The notes: generated by a model from the letters alone, not told the origin. A stretch of 58,247 nucleotides of DNA from Longispora albida DSM 44784 (GCF_000379825.1 NZ_KB903823.1:204-58450), one strand, 5' to 3'. Positions 38,801 through 46,776 are shown, numbered from the stretch's first letter. Numbers and translations: made by a program.

Positions 38801-39702
38801 GGGAGCCGGACAAGACCGGCTGGGCGGACACCGACAACCCGGTCATCGACACCAGTCAGTCGTTCACCGTCTCGGCGTGGGCGAAGCTCAACTCGCCGTC
38901 GCTGCCGGGGAAGAGCATGGCGGTCGTCAGCCAGGACGGCAACGTCAACAGCGCGTTCTTCCTGCGGTACCGCTGGTACAACAACGAGGGGCACTGGGCC
39001 TTCACCTGCACCAAGAAGGACGAGCTGGCGCCCGGCTTCTCTGACGCGCTGAGCGCCAGCCCGCTGACCACGGCCGACCTCAACAAGTGGGTGCACCTGG
39101 TCGGCGTGTACGACGCCCCGACCAGCTCGATGACGCTCTACGTCGACGACGTCCTCCAGCGCACCTCGCCGTGCGACATGTGGAACGCGCAGGGCAAGTT
39201 CAACATCGGCCGCGCCAAGTACGAAGGCTGGTCCTCGAACTACTGGATGGGTGACGTCGACGAGGTCCGGGTCTGGGCCGGAGCGCTCAACGGAGGCTTC
39301 GACCTGCTCACTGTGGACGGTCCGCGGCCGGCGCGGCTCCAGGGCGTGCACAGCACCAGGTGCCTCGACACCCCCAACGGGAACACCGCCGACGGCACGC
39401 AGCTCCAGCTCTGGTGGTGCAACGGGACCCCGGCGCAGGCACTGACCCTCTTCCCGGACGGCACGATGCGGCTGCTCGGCAAGTGCGCCGGCGTCGGCCA
39501 GGATCGCGTGGTGGTCGAGATGCGCACCTGCGACCCGGAGAACAACCCCGGCCAGAAGTGGATCCACAACCCGGCGACGCAGCAGTTCGAGTCGCTGGAC
39601 CGCTGCCTGGACCCGGTCTGGGCCGGCACGGCGGACGGCACCAAGCTGATCGCGTGGAGCTGCCACACCGGCGACAACCAGAAGTGGCGGATCGTCCAGT
39701 AA
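35824..39702 (+). CDS. Large secreted protein with DNRLRE-like, two LamG and a C-terminal ricin-type domain
   Basis: About 1292 residues, secreted. The signal peptide (RSPRRAVALAAVTLATTMLTPVALAASPAAAAP region) is followed by a beta-rich N-terminal half. A section with YPIFIDPSWTG, VRSLFQLDTGAVRGKQIQRA and FNITSWMAGV resembles DNRLRE-type domains. Two concanavalin-like LamG domains follow (SFSVAAWVKTND and SFTVSAWAKLNS, each about 200 residues). The last 135 residues are a ricin-type trefoil (STRCLDTPNGNTADGTQLQLWWCNG, QKWIHN, QKWRIVQ). It is a cell-surface or wall-polysaccharide binding protein, with no catalytic site seen. Start choices are ATG 35824 (TAACGT 8 bases upstream) or ATG 35797. 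A terminator follows. Confidence 0.87.
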   Translation: MSPPLDLTRSPRRAVALAAVTLATTMLTPVALAASPAAAAPVTCADSQADPAAATSMAKACGKDVEVMGQRTETAQTFAKPGGGYTVKQFLAPRWTRKGSGWADVDTTLAVAADGKISPKAAVLPVTFSPGGTGPLATLTEGDKTLAVSWPGGALPKPVLAGDSATYPEVLPGVDLTVTASATGFSEVLVVKNRQAAANPALAEVKFGLATQGVQAVATGAGGLEARDKAGKAVFRSPTPLMWDSAKDQPAAAKAKGASAADGAGEESAAPSGARKAVMPVKAQNGQLSVVPDKQMVNDPATVYPIFIDPSWTGWLRNNNWTTVWSKYPNQSFNQKGDALRDSGLKGGAGSGRTCDTSTTEGVCTSEQYVVRSLFQLDTGAVRGKQIQRAIFSIDQKWAWKCDNSSQGLWRTEALGDYWQDYSQVTWAVSNDWNKFRWHESTSTPANHRYNATLGCGGTGPVEFNITSWMAGVASRGEWYIGLGLRALEESWNYNLWKRYDQTRAFLSIDYNTPPDKPFELSTDQRGCVTGDSRPILPTGTPNLRARATDPDGDSMTVNFTVLKDYNWGQRQDGSHHNIGNWGYAQWAPNVGDGRYVYWAESNDGRGGTSGWSALCEFEVDLTDPVVPTVTSALYTEGCQGCGSVGKPGQFTFKSSDDVVKFRWGFGSLSNETAAPWKGAEVTVNWTPREGGPAAQHLMVEAVDHSGRTALKNYYFIVKMPEPAVGNWPLNEGEGATQFADTTRHNRAAVLTGGTPGLPGRIPTGDTAAGFSAAKQESATAPHVLDTSKSFSVAAWVKTNDLTSHRTALSQDGAVSTGFQLQVAGDCGCWKWVLPGSDGNHPGGTTVTGPKARAGVWVHLAGVFDSEAKVASLYANGTKVGEQPVTFTPWNAAGSLVFGRTKWNGVNMDWWDGQIAGVYAWDRVITHREVNDLGGTQRVGLTGAWRFESPGRGPDADETGNQLLNFHPIANVPLTGAGKIGTGLHVGELGAPGEPDKTGWADTDNPVIDTSQSFTVSAWAKLNSPSLPGKSMAVVSQDGNVNSAFFLRYRWYNNEGHWAFTCTKKDELAPGFSDALSASPLTTADLNKWVHLVGVYDAPTSSMTLYVDDVLQRTSPCDMWNAQGKFNIGRAKYEGWSSNYWMGDVDEVRVWAGALNGGFDLLTVDGPRPARLQGVHSTRCLDTPNGNTADGTQLQLWWCNGTPAQALTLFPDGTMRLLGKCAGVGQDRVVVEMRTCDPENNPGQKWIHNPATQQFESLDRCLDPVWAGTADGTKLIAWSCHTGDNQKWRIVQ

Positions 39703-39716
39703 GGACAGTCGCCTGA

Positions 39717-39753
39717 CGGGCTCCCGTTCACCCGCGCGGTGAACGGGAGCCCG
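39717..39753 (+). terminator. Terminator after the LamG/ricin gene
   Basis: A perfect 16-base stem (39717-39732 with 39738-39753) with loop CGCGC lies 15 bases after the stop. Confidence 0.82.
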
Positions 39754-39777
39754 CGCAAAGTGACTGCCGTCTTTCCA

Positions 39778-39807
39778 TTGTGATCAGCCACCCGGGGCCG
39801 ATACGGT
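39778..39807 (+). promoter_or_regulatory. Promoter of the glycogen synthase gene, leaderless type
   Basis: TTGTGA (39778-39783), 18 bases, then TACGGT (39802-39807), which ends 6 bases before the ATG at 39814. Confidence 0.5.
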
Positions 39808-39813
39808 ACCCGG

Positions 39814-41016
39814 ATGGCCGTACGTGCCGGGCTGATCAGCAGAGAGTACCCGCCGGAGATCTACGGCGGGCTCGGCACGTATCTCGCCCACCTCGTCCCG
39901 CAGCTGCGGTCCTACGCCGAGGTCGAGGTGCACTGCTTCGGCGCGCCCCGCCCGGCCGCCCGCTCGTATCCGGAGCCCCGTGAGCTGGCCTCGGCCAACC
40001 CGGCCCTGCGCGCGCTGGCGACCGACGTGCTGATCGCGGCGGAGCTCGGCGGCCTGGACCTGGTGCACAGTCACGGCTGGTACGTGAACCTGGCCGGCCA
40101 CCTCGCCAAGCTCCTGCACGGCCTGCCGCACGTGATCACCGCCCACACGCTGGAGACCCACCGGCCGTGGAAGCGGGACCAGCTCGGTGGCGGGTACGAG
40201 GTCAGTTCCTGGATCGAGCGGGTCGCCTACGAGGCGGCGGACGCGGTGATCGCCGTGAGCGCGGCCATGCGTGCCGACGTGCTGGCGGCCTACCCCGGCG
40301 TCGACCCCGCCCGGGTCCACATCGCACGCCCCGGCGTCGACACCTCCCTCTTCTACCCGGACCACGACCCTGCGGAACTGCTGCACTGGGGCATCGACCC
40401 CGGCCGGCCGATCGTGCTGTACATCGGCCGCAACACCCCGCAGAAGGGCCTGGGCAGCCTGCTGGCGGCCGCCCACCTGCTCGACAGCTCCGCGCAGCTC
40501 GTCGTGTGCAGCTGGGCACCGGACACGCCGGAGCTGGGCGCGTGGATCGGCCCGGCGGTCGGGCGGGCAGGCGGGCTGCTCATCGGGCAGCCGATCCCGC
40601 AGCAGCTCGTCCGCCAGCTGCTCAGCCAGGCGGCTGTCGTGGTCTGCCCCTCCGTCTACGAACCCCTCGGCATGGTCAACCTCGAGGCGATGGCCTGCGG
40701 CACGCCGGTCGTCGCGGCCCGGGTCGGCGGCATCCCCGAGGTCGTGGCGCACGGCCGCACCGGCCTGCTCATCGACCAGGGCCGGTCCTTCCCGGCCCGC
40801 CTGGCCGAGGCGGTCAACGGGCTCCTGGCCGACCCGGCCGAGGCCGAGCGGATGGGCCAGGCCGGCCGTCAGCGCGCCGAGCGCGAGTTCAGCTGGGCGG
40901 GCACGGCCGCCAGAACCCTCGCCACCTACCGCGCCGCCTGCATCGCCCGCGAACCAGCCGCCGGCCAGCCCGGCTCCCTCTGGGGCCCGCCGAAGGACGC
41001 TGGCGCCCTCTCCTAG
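39814..41016 (+). CDS. glgA: Glycogen synthase / alpha-1,4-glucan transferase, GT4 (actinobacterial GlgA/GlgM type)
   Basis: A 400-residue GT-B enzyme of family GT4. The N-terminal domain shows SREYPPEIYGGLGTYLAHL (nucleotide-sugar binding glycine region), LVHSHGWY and HVITAHTLETHRPWKRDQLGGGYEVSSW. The C-terminal domain has LYIGRNTPQKG and the retaining motif VCPSVYEPLGMVNLEAMACGTPVV. In actinobacteria this type makes maltose-1-phosphate or glycogen from ADP-glucose. The usual partner glgC is not adjacent. There is no ribosome site; a promoter with TACGGT 6 bases before the ATG predicts a leaderless message. Linkage to the downstream surface-sugar operon is only positional. Confidence 0.88.
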   Translation: MAVRAGLISREYPPEIYGGLGTYLAHLVPQLRSYAEVEVHCFGAPRPAARSYPEPRELASANPALRALATDVLIAAELGGLDLVHSHGWYVNLAGHLAKLLHGLPHVITAHTLETHRPWKRDQLGGGYEVSSWIERVAYEAADAVIAVSAAMRADVLAAYPGVDPARVHIARPGVDTSLFYPDHDPAELLHWGIDPGRPIVLYIGRNTPQKGLGSLLAAAHLLDSSAQLVVCSWAPDTPELGAWIGPAVGRAGGLLIGQPIPQQLVRQLLSQAAVVVCPSVYEPLGMVNLEAMACGTPVVAARVGGIPEVVAHGRTGLLIDQGRSFPARLAEAVNGLLADPAEAERMGQAGRQRAEREFSWAGTAARTLATYRAACIAREPAAGQPGSLWGPPKDAGALS

Positions 41017-41091
41017 CGGCGGCGTGCTGTGCCGCTCGTGCCCAGAGCATGCCTGCTGCGATCTATCGCTGATTCTGTCGAAAAACTTCTA

Positions 41092-41140
41092 TTTGTACAA
41101 AATGCTGGTGGGATGGTAAATAGCCTGGCTTTTGTACCAA
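41092..41140. promoter_or_regulatory. Pair of TTTGTAC palindromic sites in an AT-rich promoter region of the wecB operon
   Basis: TTTGTACAAA (41092-41101, perfect) and TTTGTACCAA (41131-41140, near-perfect) are 39 bases apart, centre to centre. The region 41060-41140 is far AT-richer than its surroundings and carries a TAAATAG -10-like run between the sites. This fits a regulated promoter for the operon that starts at 41172. Confidence 0.45.
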
Positions 41141-41171
41141 GAGGGGGCTCCATGTAGAGATGGGGTGAACT

Positions 41172-42293
41172 GTGGGCGTTTTGAGGAGCACGGCAGGTGC
41201 GGCGGTCTTCGTGCTGGGTACCCGGCCGGAGATCATCAAGCTCGCGCCCCTCGCGGAGTCACTCGGGGAACTGGCGGTCGTCGTCGACACCGGCCAGCAC
41301 TACGACCCGATGATGAGCGGGGCCATCTACGCGGAGTGCGGCCTGCCCGCGCCGCAGGTACGCCTGGCCGTCGGCGGGCTGCCCAGGTCCGCGCAGGTCG
41401 GGCAGGGGCTGGCCGATCTGGGTGCGCTGTTCGCCCGTGCCGTACCCGCCGTGGTGGTCGTCCAGGGCGACACCAACTCCGGGCTGGCCGGTGCCCTGGC
41501 GGCCAACGCGTGCGGAGTGCCCCTCGTCCACGTCGAGGCCGGCCTGCGCAGCCACGACCGCAGGATGCCCGAGGAGAACAACCGGGTACTGATCGACCAC
41601 CTCGCTGACCTGCTGTGCGCGCCGACGCCGGGCAACGCGGGCAACCTGCGCGCCGAGGGCATCGCCGGCCACCGGGTCGCACTGACCGGCAACACCGTGG
41701 TCGAGGCGGTGCTCCGGCACCTGCCAGAGCCGGAGGATCGCCGGAAACTGCTGGCACACCACGGGGTGCGGGCTGGTGAGTTCGTCCTCGCGACAGTGCA
41801 CCGGCAGGAGAACACCGACGACGCCGCAGCGCTCCGCGAGGTCCTGAGCGGACTGAGCCGGTGTGCCGGGCGCGGATACCCTGTCATCCTGCCGCTGCAC
41901 CCCCGGACACTCGCCGCCGTGACAAGCCTCGGCTGCGGGGACCTGCTGGGCGGGCTGCTCGTCACCGGCCCGCTCGGGTACTCCGACTTCCTGGGCCTGG
42001 CAGCCGAAGCCGCACTCCTGGTCTCCGACTCTGGCGGACTCCAGGAGGAGTGCACTGTGCTCAAACGGCCGATGGTGGCGGTCCGCACCTCGACGGAACG
42101 GCCGGAGAGCCTGGACGGTTTCGTACGGCTCGTACCACCGGGCGCTGGCCTCCACCGTGAGATCGACGGCTTCCTGGCGGACGTCGCCGGGTGCCACGCC
42201 CGGCTCGCCGCACTGCACTCCCCGTACGGGCACGGAGCCGCAAGCCAGAGAATCGCCGGCCTCATCCAGGAGCGCTTCCTGGTTCACAGCTAG
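41172..42293 (+). CDS. wecB: UDP-N-acetylglucosamine 2-epimerase (non-hydrolysing)
   Basis: A 373-residue GT-B-fold epimerase that interconverts UDP-GlcNAc and UDP-ManNAc. Visible family motifs: FVLGTRPEIIKLAPL at the N-terminus, DTGQHYD, VVQGDTNS, HVEAGLRSHDRRMPEENNR, LATVHRQEN and VSDSGGLQEECTVLKRPMV near the end. The start is a GTG (41172). UDP-ManNAc feeds teichoic acid linkage units and surface polysaccharides. It is the first gene of an operon of at least six, with 15 bases to the next ribosome site region. This suggests that the following sortase-like and glycosyltransferase proteins act on a ManNAc- or ManNAcA-containing surface glycan (inference). Confidence 0.93.
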   Translation: MGVLRSTAGAAVFVLGTRPEIIKLAPLAESLGELAVVVDTGQHYDPMMSGAIYAECGLPAPQVRLAVGGLPRSAQVGQGLADLGALFARAVPAVVVVQGDTNSGLAGALAANACGVPLVHVEAGLRSHDRRMPEENNRVLIDHLADLLCAPTPGNAGNLRAEGIAGHRVALTGNTVVEAVLRHLPEPEDRRKLLAHHGVRAGEFVLATVHRQENTDDAAALREVLSGLSRCAGRGYPVILPLHPRTLAAVTSLGCGDLLGGLLVTGPLGYSDFLGLAAEAALLVSDSGGLQEECTVLKRPMVAVRTSTERPESLDGFVRLVPPGAGLHREIDGFLADVAGCHARLAALHSPYGHGAASQRIAGLIQERFLVHS

Positions 42294-42308
42294 CCCTGGG
42301 GAGATCAC

Positions 42309-42455
42309 ATGTACGGGAATCCGTTCGTCAGCCTGCCGGTCACCGGCCTGGCCAGCATCAGCATCGCCTTCGTCGCACTCGGGCTGATCTTCGCCGGCCT
42401 GCTGCTCTTCCGGCTCGGCCGTACCCGCCGCGCGGCGAACGGCGGCCGTGACTAG
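42309..42455 (+). CDS. 48-residue microprotein: LPxTG sorting signal with transmembrane helix and basic tail
   Basis: A short gene with a strong ribosome site (GGGGAG, 42298-42303). The product starts MYGNPFVS, then LPVTG at residues 9-13, a hydrophobic helix (about 14-35) and the basic tail LGRTRRAANGGRD. That is exactly the tripartite C-terminal signal of sortase or exosortase substrates, but with only eight residues in front of it and no signal peptide. Its stop overlaps the GTG of the exosortase-like gene by 8 bases, so the two are translationally coupled. It could be a minimal substrate, a membrane cofactor or an inhibitor of the transpeptidase. I know of no described family; its length excludes an ordinary wall protein. 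Confidence 0.75.
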   Translation: MYGNPFVSLPVTGLASISIAFVALGLIFAGLLLFRLGRTRRAANGGRD

Positions 42456-42996
42456 GTCCGGGCGGGTCGCCGAGTCCGCCAGGAGCCTGGCAGGGGCCTC
42501 GGTGATCGCCGGTGCCGTGCTGCTGGCCGCCAGCGGGATGCGGTTCCGGGGCTGGGAGGTCTCCGCTACCGGCTGGCTGATGGCGAACCTGTTCCCGCTC
42601 ACCGCCGTGCGCGCCCCGGGGCACCCGGACGTGCTGCATTTCCAGCCGGCGTCCGGCCCCTGGTACGCGATCCAGATCACGGCAGCGTGCACCGCGGCGG
42701 TGCTGGTCGTGCCGCTGCTGGTGGTCATGGGCCTGCTGCTGTGCACCCGGAGGTTCCCGGCCTCGCGCATCCTGCTCGCCGGAGGCCTCGCCGCGGTGGT
42801 CGTCACCGTGGTCAACCTCGGCAGGGTGATGGGCATCGCCGCCGCACTCGCCTACGGCGACCAGTCGGCCTTCGAGGTGGCGCACGTCATCTGCGGCACG
42901 CTGGCCACCATCGTCGGCGGGATACTCGCGGCGGTCGTCTTCGTCCGGGTGCTGCTCGGTTCGCGGGGACGCGGCAGGATGGCGGCCGCCGTATGA
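42448..42996 (+). CDS. Exosortase/archaeosortase-like membrane transpeptidase
   Basis: A 182-residue protein with about five membrane segments. It carries the three residues that define exosortases, in order and in membrane-proximal contexts: Cys81 in ITAACTAAV, Arg126 in VVNLGRVMGI (family pattern N-x-x-R) and His146 in FEVAHVICG. Exosortases recognise a short C-terminal motif followed by a helix and basic tail, cut the protein and attach it to a glycan or lipid. The coupled LPVTG microprotein upstream and the processive glycosyltransferase downstream fit such a role; the layout recalls the exosortase-G/glycosyltransferase pairing of other Gram-positives. It starts with GTG and overlaps both neighbours. 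A generic small membrane protein is the alternative. Confidence 0.72.
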   Translation: MTRSGRVAESARSLAGASVIAGAVLLAASGMRFRGWEVSATGWLMANLFPLTAVRAPGHPDVLHFQPASGPWYAIQITAACTAAVLVVPLLVVMGLLLCTRRFPASRILLAGGLAAVVVTVVNLGRVMGIAAALAYGDQSAFEVAHVICGTLATIVGGILAAVVFVRVLLGSRGRGRMAAAV

Positions 42997-44405
42997 CCAC
43001 TGTGGTGCTGATGGCGGCGATGAGCACGGTCATCTGGCTGTCCAACGGCTACTTCTTCACCATGCTCACCCTCGGCATCCGCTTCATGCGCCAGCGGGGA
43101 GCGAAACTGGGCGACCAGGCCAGGCTCGGTTACGGCCAGCCCCATCTCGGCCGCGACGACGACCTCTTCTACTACTTCCTCGTACCGTGCCTGAACGAGG
43201 AGAAGGTGATCGCGGCGACCGTCACCCGGCTGCTGGGCCATCCCGCCAGCCATGTCGTGGTCATCGACGACGGCTCTGACGACGCCACCGGCTCCCAGGC
43301 CCGTGTCGCGGGCGCGGACGAGGTGACGGTGCTCCGCCGGAACCTGCCGGACGCCCGCCAGGGCAAGGGCGAGGCACTGAACGACGGGCTCGCTGCCGTA
43401 CGGCGGATGGTGGCCAGCGGGCAGCAGGATCCGGAGAAGGTCGTCGTCTGCGTGATGGACGCCGACGGCCACCTGTCCGACGGCGCGGTCCGGCACGTGT
43501 CCGCAGCGCTCGCCGAGCCGGAGGTCGGCGCAGTGCAGCTGTCCGTGCGCATCCGCAACCGGGACCGGTACCTCACCAGGATCCAGGACTTCTACTTCTG
43601 GGCCATCGCCGCGGTCACCCAGTTCGGGCGCTCGGCGACCGGGACGGTGAGCCTGGGCGGGAACGGCCAGTTCACCCGGCTCACCGCGCTGAACATGATC
43701 GGGGAACGGCCGTGGAGCCGGTGCCTCACCGAGGACCTGGACCTGACCATCAGCATGGTGATCGACGGCTGGCGCCTGACGACCACCCCGCACGCCGCGG
43801 TGGCCCAGCAGGCCGTCGACCGGCTGCCGGCCCTCGTCCGGCAGCGCACCCGCTGGTACCAGGGCCACATGGCCTGCGGGAAGCGGCTGCCCGAGATCTG
43901 GGGCTCCTCGCGGCTCAGTCACCGGCAGGCCACGGAGCTGTCCCTCTACCTGCTGGTGCCGTGGGTACTCGACCTGCCGTGGTCGATCCTGTGGCACTTC
44001 GCGATGATCGGCTTCGTCCTGCACGCTCCGGACTACTTCGTCACCGGCTCGGGCCCGCTCGTCTTCGGCCTCAGCGTCGCGACCTGGTACGCGTTCAGTT
44101 TCGGTCCGGCGATCGCCGCCGCGTACATGCAGAAGAAGCGCTCTCCCGGCACGGGCTGGCTCCAGGCGCTCCTGATCGGCCACTCGTTCATCGTCATGAA
44201 CTACGTGTTCTTCGTCTGCGTGTGGCGTGCCTTCGCCGCCCTCGTCGCGGGCAAGCCGTCCACCTGGGCGAAGACCGCCCGGGTGTTCGAGAGCGGTGCC
44301 GCGCCAGCGAGCAGGATCCCGGCCCCGGCGCGGCGTGCGGGCGGCAGGCACCGGCGGACGGAGCCAGCGCGGGTCCACGGGTCCCGGCAGCGCGGGGAGG
44401 CCTGA
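42993..44405 (+). CDS. Processive family-2 membrane glycosyltransferase
   Basis: A 470-residue enzyme: an N-terminal helix, a GT2 domain with VVIDDGSDD (about residues 89-97), DADGHLSD (about 156), EDLDLTISMVIDGW and the QxxRW-type motif RQRTRWYQGH (about 284), then four C-terminal membrane helices and a basic, Arg-rich tail. These are the features of cellulose/hyaluronan-synthase-like processive enzymes that polymerise and extrude a glycan through the membrane. The start overlaps the exosortase-like stop (ATGA). The sugar is unknown; UDP-GlcNAc or UDP-ManNAc are suggested by wecB in the same operon. A frame running further upstream is antisense-free but lies inside the exosortase gene, so I did not use it. 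Confidence 0.88.
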   Translation: MTTVVLMAAMSTVIWLSNGYFFTMLTLGIRFMRQRGAKLGDQARLGYGQPHLGRDDDLFYYFLVPCLNEEKVIAATVTRLLGHPASHVVVIDDGSDDATGSQARVAGADEVTVLRRNLPDARQGKGEALNDGLAAVRRMVASGQQDPEKVVVCVMDADGHLSDGAVRHVSAALAEPEVGAVQLSVRIRNRDRYLTRIQDFYFWAIAAVTQFGRSATGTVSLGGNGQFTRLTALNMIGERPWSRCLTEDLDLTISMVIDGWRLTTTPHAAVAQQAVDRLPALVRQRTRWYQGHMACGKRLPEIWGSSRLSHRQATELSLYLLVPWVLDLPWSILWHFAMIGFVLHAPDYFVTGSGPLVFGLSVATWYAFSFGPAIAAAYMQKKRSPGTGWLQALLIGHSFIVMNYVFFVCVWRAFAALVAGKPSTWAKTARVFESGAAPASRIPAPARRAGGRHRRTEPARVHGSRQRGEA

Positions 44406-44408
44406 GCG

Positions 44409-46742
44409 ATGGGACTTCTCCTGCTGCTGACGAGTACCGCGATCATCGCCACCGCCGCGTGGCGGTTCGCCCGGCGGCTACGGGTACGCGGCCGGATCGA
44501 GCAGCTGGTGGCGGCGCTCGTGCTGTCCTCGGCCGGCGTGCTCGGGCTCACGCTGCTGACCGGGGGAGTGCTGCGCTCCTACGACCGGGCGGGGATGGCG
44601 CTCGGCGCCCTGGCCATCGGCGGGCTGGAGCTGTGGTGGACCCGGCGGAGCCCGCTGCCAGCCCGGTCCGGTACCCCCGTGCGGTCGTGGCTCACCGGCC
44701 GGACCGGCTGGGAATGGGCACAGTGGACGGCCGCCGGCGCGCTGCTGGTCCTGGTCTGCGGCCAGTACGCCTGGCGAGTCCTCCTGGCGGTCACGCTGCC
44801 ACCGACCGACTGGGACGGACTCCAGCGGCACCTGGTCGGCCCCGCAGTGTGGATCCAGGCCGGCAGGCTCACCCACAGCCCGCAGAGCGAGTGGGCCGAC
44901 AGCCTGCCGCTCACGGTCGAGTCCTTCGGCGGGTGGACCGGCGTCTTCCTGCACACGATGCGTTACGCCCCGCTGGCCCAGCTCCCGCTGTACCTGCTCG
45001 CCGGGCTGTCGGTGGCAGGCCTCGCCCGGAGGGCCGGAGCCGGCCGGGCGGCCGCGCTGCTCGCCGGACTCGTCCTCCTCGCGTCGCCAGCGGTGTTCGC
45101 CCAGGCCGGAACGAGCTATGTGGACGTTTCCGCCACGGCCTTCGCCCTCGCTGCCCTGTACCTCGTCACCGGCCTGGGGTCAGCCTGGCAGCCGGGCGAG
45201 CCGGGCCTCCGGGTCGTCGCGGCCTACGCCTGCCTGACCGGGGTGGCAGCCGGGCTGGCCGCCGGGTCCAGGATGGACAGTCTTCTGCTGGTGCCGGTGC
45301 TGGCCGCCGTGCTGTTCGTCGTCACGATCCGGCGGCACAACGCGGGCCACGTGTCCGGGGAGCACGCCGGGCTCCGGACCAGGAAAGCCCGCCGGCTCAG
45401 CCGCTCGGCTCTGCGACCGGCGGCCCTGGCACTGGCCGGGCTCGCCGTGCCGGTGCTGCTGCTCGGATCCTTCTGGTACCTGCGGGCCTGGGCCACCCAC
45501 GGCAACCCCTTCCACCCGTTCACCGTGGCGGGCTTTCCCGGCCGTGGCGCGGTCGCCGATCTGCTCGCCGGGGCTTCGGTGACGGCGGAGCTGGGAACCG
45601 ACCCGATCGGCAGGGTGGCGCGCTCCTGGCTGGCGGACCTGAGCCCGCAGGCCGCGCGGTACGACATGCGGTCCGGCGGATTCGGCGTGGCCTGGCTCGT
45701 GGTCGTTTTGCCTGCGGCCCTCGCGGCCCTGGCCGCGTCCCGGCGCCGTCTCGCGGGCCCGGTGCCACTGCTCGGTGCCGTGGCGCTGCTCGCCCTCGTG
45801 GTCAGCCCCGCGCCCTGGTGGGCCCGCTACACCCTCCTGCCGCTCGCGATCGGTTCGGCGCTCGCGGCGGCGAGCATCACCCGCTGGAACGCCGGGAACC
45901 TGCGGATCCTGGCGGCCGGCACGACCGCAGCCCTCGTAGCCCTCACCTCGGTCTCGATGTGGTGGGCGAGCAGCTCGACCCCCATCTGCGCCGCGGAACG
46001 GTGTCCGGCCGGCACGCTGCTGACCCCGCACGGTGCGGTCGCGCTGCTGTCCCAGCCCGACCGGCACCAGCGACTGTGGCCGTGGAACCAGTACCGGATC
46101 CTCGGCGCTCTCCCTCGTGGCTCGGTGATCGCCGTGCCGAAGGTCCCCAGCACCCCCTTCCCGCTCGCGGTCATGGGCGAGCGGCTCGAACGGAAGATGG
46201 TCGCCGTCGAGGCGCCGGACTCCGCAGACCGGCTCGCGGACGTCCTCGACCGGCAGCACGCCAGCCATGTCCTGCTCGACCCGGCCGTGCACGGTTCGCT
46301 GGCCAGGGCTGTCGCGCGGGATCCCAGGTTCGCGCTGCGTTCCGCGCCGTCCGAGCGAGTGTTCGGTTCCGACCTGTTCGCCTACGGCCCCCAGGCCACC
46401 GGCTGCCCGGAGCCGCTACCCGCCACGCTCACGGCCGGCCTGGCCGGGACCGCCGGTGAGGCCTCCGGGCTGCGGGTGTCCGTGATGGACGGCTGTGGCC
46501 GGCCGATGCGCGCCGAGGTGCGGCTCTACGCCGGCGACCCGGCCAAGGCCCTCTGGCAGGACGACGTGGCCCTCGCGGAGCACTCCTCGGACGCGGGCGG
46601 CACGGTCACCTTCGCACTGCCAGCGCGCGCCCGGCCGTGGCGCTACTTCGCCAGCGTCCAGGCGACCGAGTACCACGACGCGCTGGCCAGCGCGACCGTG
46701 ATCGTCCCGCCGGCCGCCACAGCGGAGCCTGCTGGGGACTGA
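44409..46742 (+). CDS. Polytopic membrane protein, GT-C-like (dolichyl-phosphate-mannose mannosyltransferase type)
   Basis: A 777-residue protein with about 12 membrane segments in the first 530 residues and a soluble C-terminal region with a beta-rich end (VSVMDGCGRPMRAEVRLYAGD region). The first external loop holds LPPTDWDGLQRHLVGPAVW, an Asp-containing loop like that of GT-C lipid-linked-sugar transferases, and a second (AGTSYVDVSATAFALAALY) is typical of the same class. It starts 3 bases after the glycosyltransferase stop, so it is in the same operon. It probably transfers a polyprenyl-linked sugar to the polymer or to a protein outside the membrane; the acceptor is unknown. Confidence 0.8.
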   Translation: MGLLLLLTSTAIIATAAWRFARRLRVRGRIEQLVAALVLSSAGVLGLTLLTGGVLRSYDRAGMALGALAIGGLELWWTRRSPLPARSGTPVRSWLTGRTGWEWAQWTAAGALLVLVCGQYAWRVLLAVTLPPTDWDGLQRHLVGPAVWIQAGRLTHSPQSEWADSLPLTVESFGGWTGVFLHTMRYAPLAQLPLYLLAGLSVAGLARRAGAGRAAALLAGLVLLASPAVFAQAGTSYVDVSATAFALAALYLVTGLGSAWQPGEPGLRVVAAYACLTGVAAGLAAGSRMDSLLLVPVLAAVLFVVTIRRHNAGHVSGEHAGLRTRKARRLSRSALRPAALALAGLAVPVLLLGSFWYLRAWATHGNPFHPFTVAGFPGRGAVADLLAGASVTAELGTDPIGRVARSWLADLSPQAARYDMRSGGFGVAWLVVVLPAALAALAASRRRLAGPVPLLGAVALLALVVSPAPWWARYTLLPLAIGSALAAASITRWNAGNLRILAAGTTAALVALTSVSMWWASSSTPICAAERCPAGTLLTPHGAVALLSQPDRHQRLWPWNQYRILGALPRGSVIAVPKVPSTPFPLAVMGERLERKMVAVEAPDSADRLADVLDRQHASHVLLDPAVHGSLARAVARDPRFALRSAPSERVFGSDLFAYGPQATGCPEPLPATLTAGLAGTAGEASGLRVSVMDGCGRPMRAEVRLYAGDPAKALWQDDVALAEHSSDAGGTVTFALPARARPWRYFASVQATEYHDALASATVIVPPAATAEPAGD

Positions 46743-46776
46743 CCTGATGTCCGTACCAACCTGTGTGGAGGTAGCA

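Noticed and set aside
36625-39666. 1013-codon open frame antisense to the LamG/ricin gene
   Set aside because: The plus strand encodes recognisable domains with a signal peptide. The antisense frame only reflects the scarcity of stops in GC-rich DNA. Similar shadows at 1088-2716, 24898-26643 and 28784-30958 were dropped for the same reason.
42687-42992. Upstream extension of the GT2 frame
   Set aside because: It lies inside the exosortase-like gene. The ATGA overlap and the GT2 N-terminal helix support the start at 42993.
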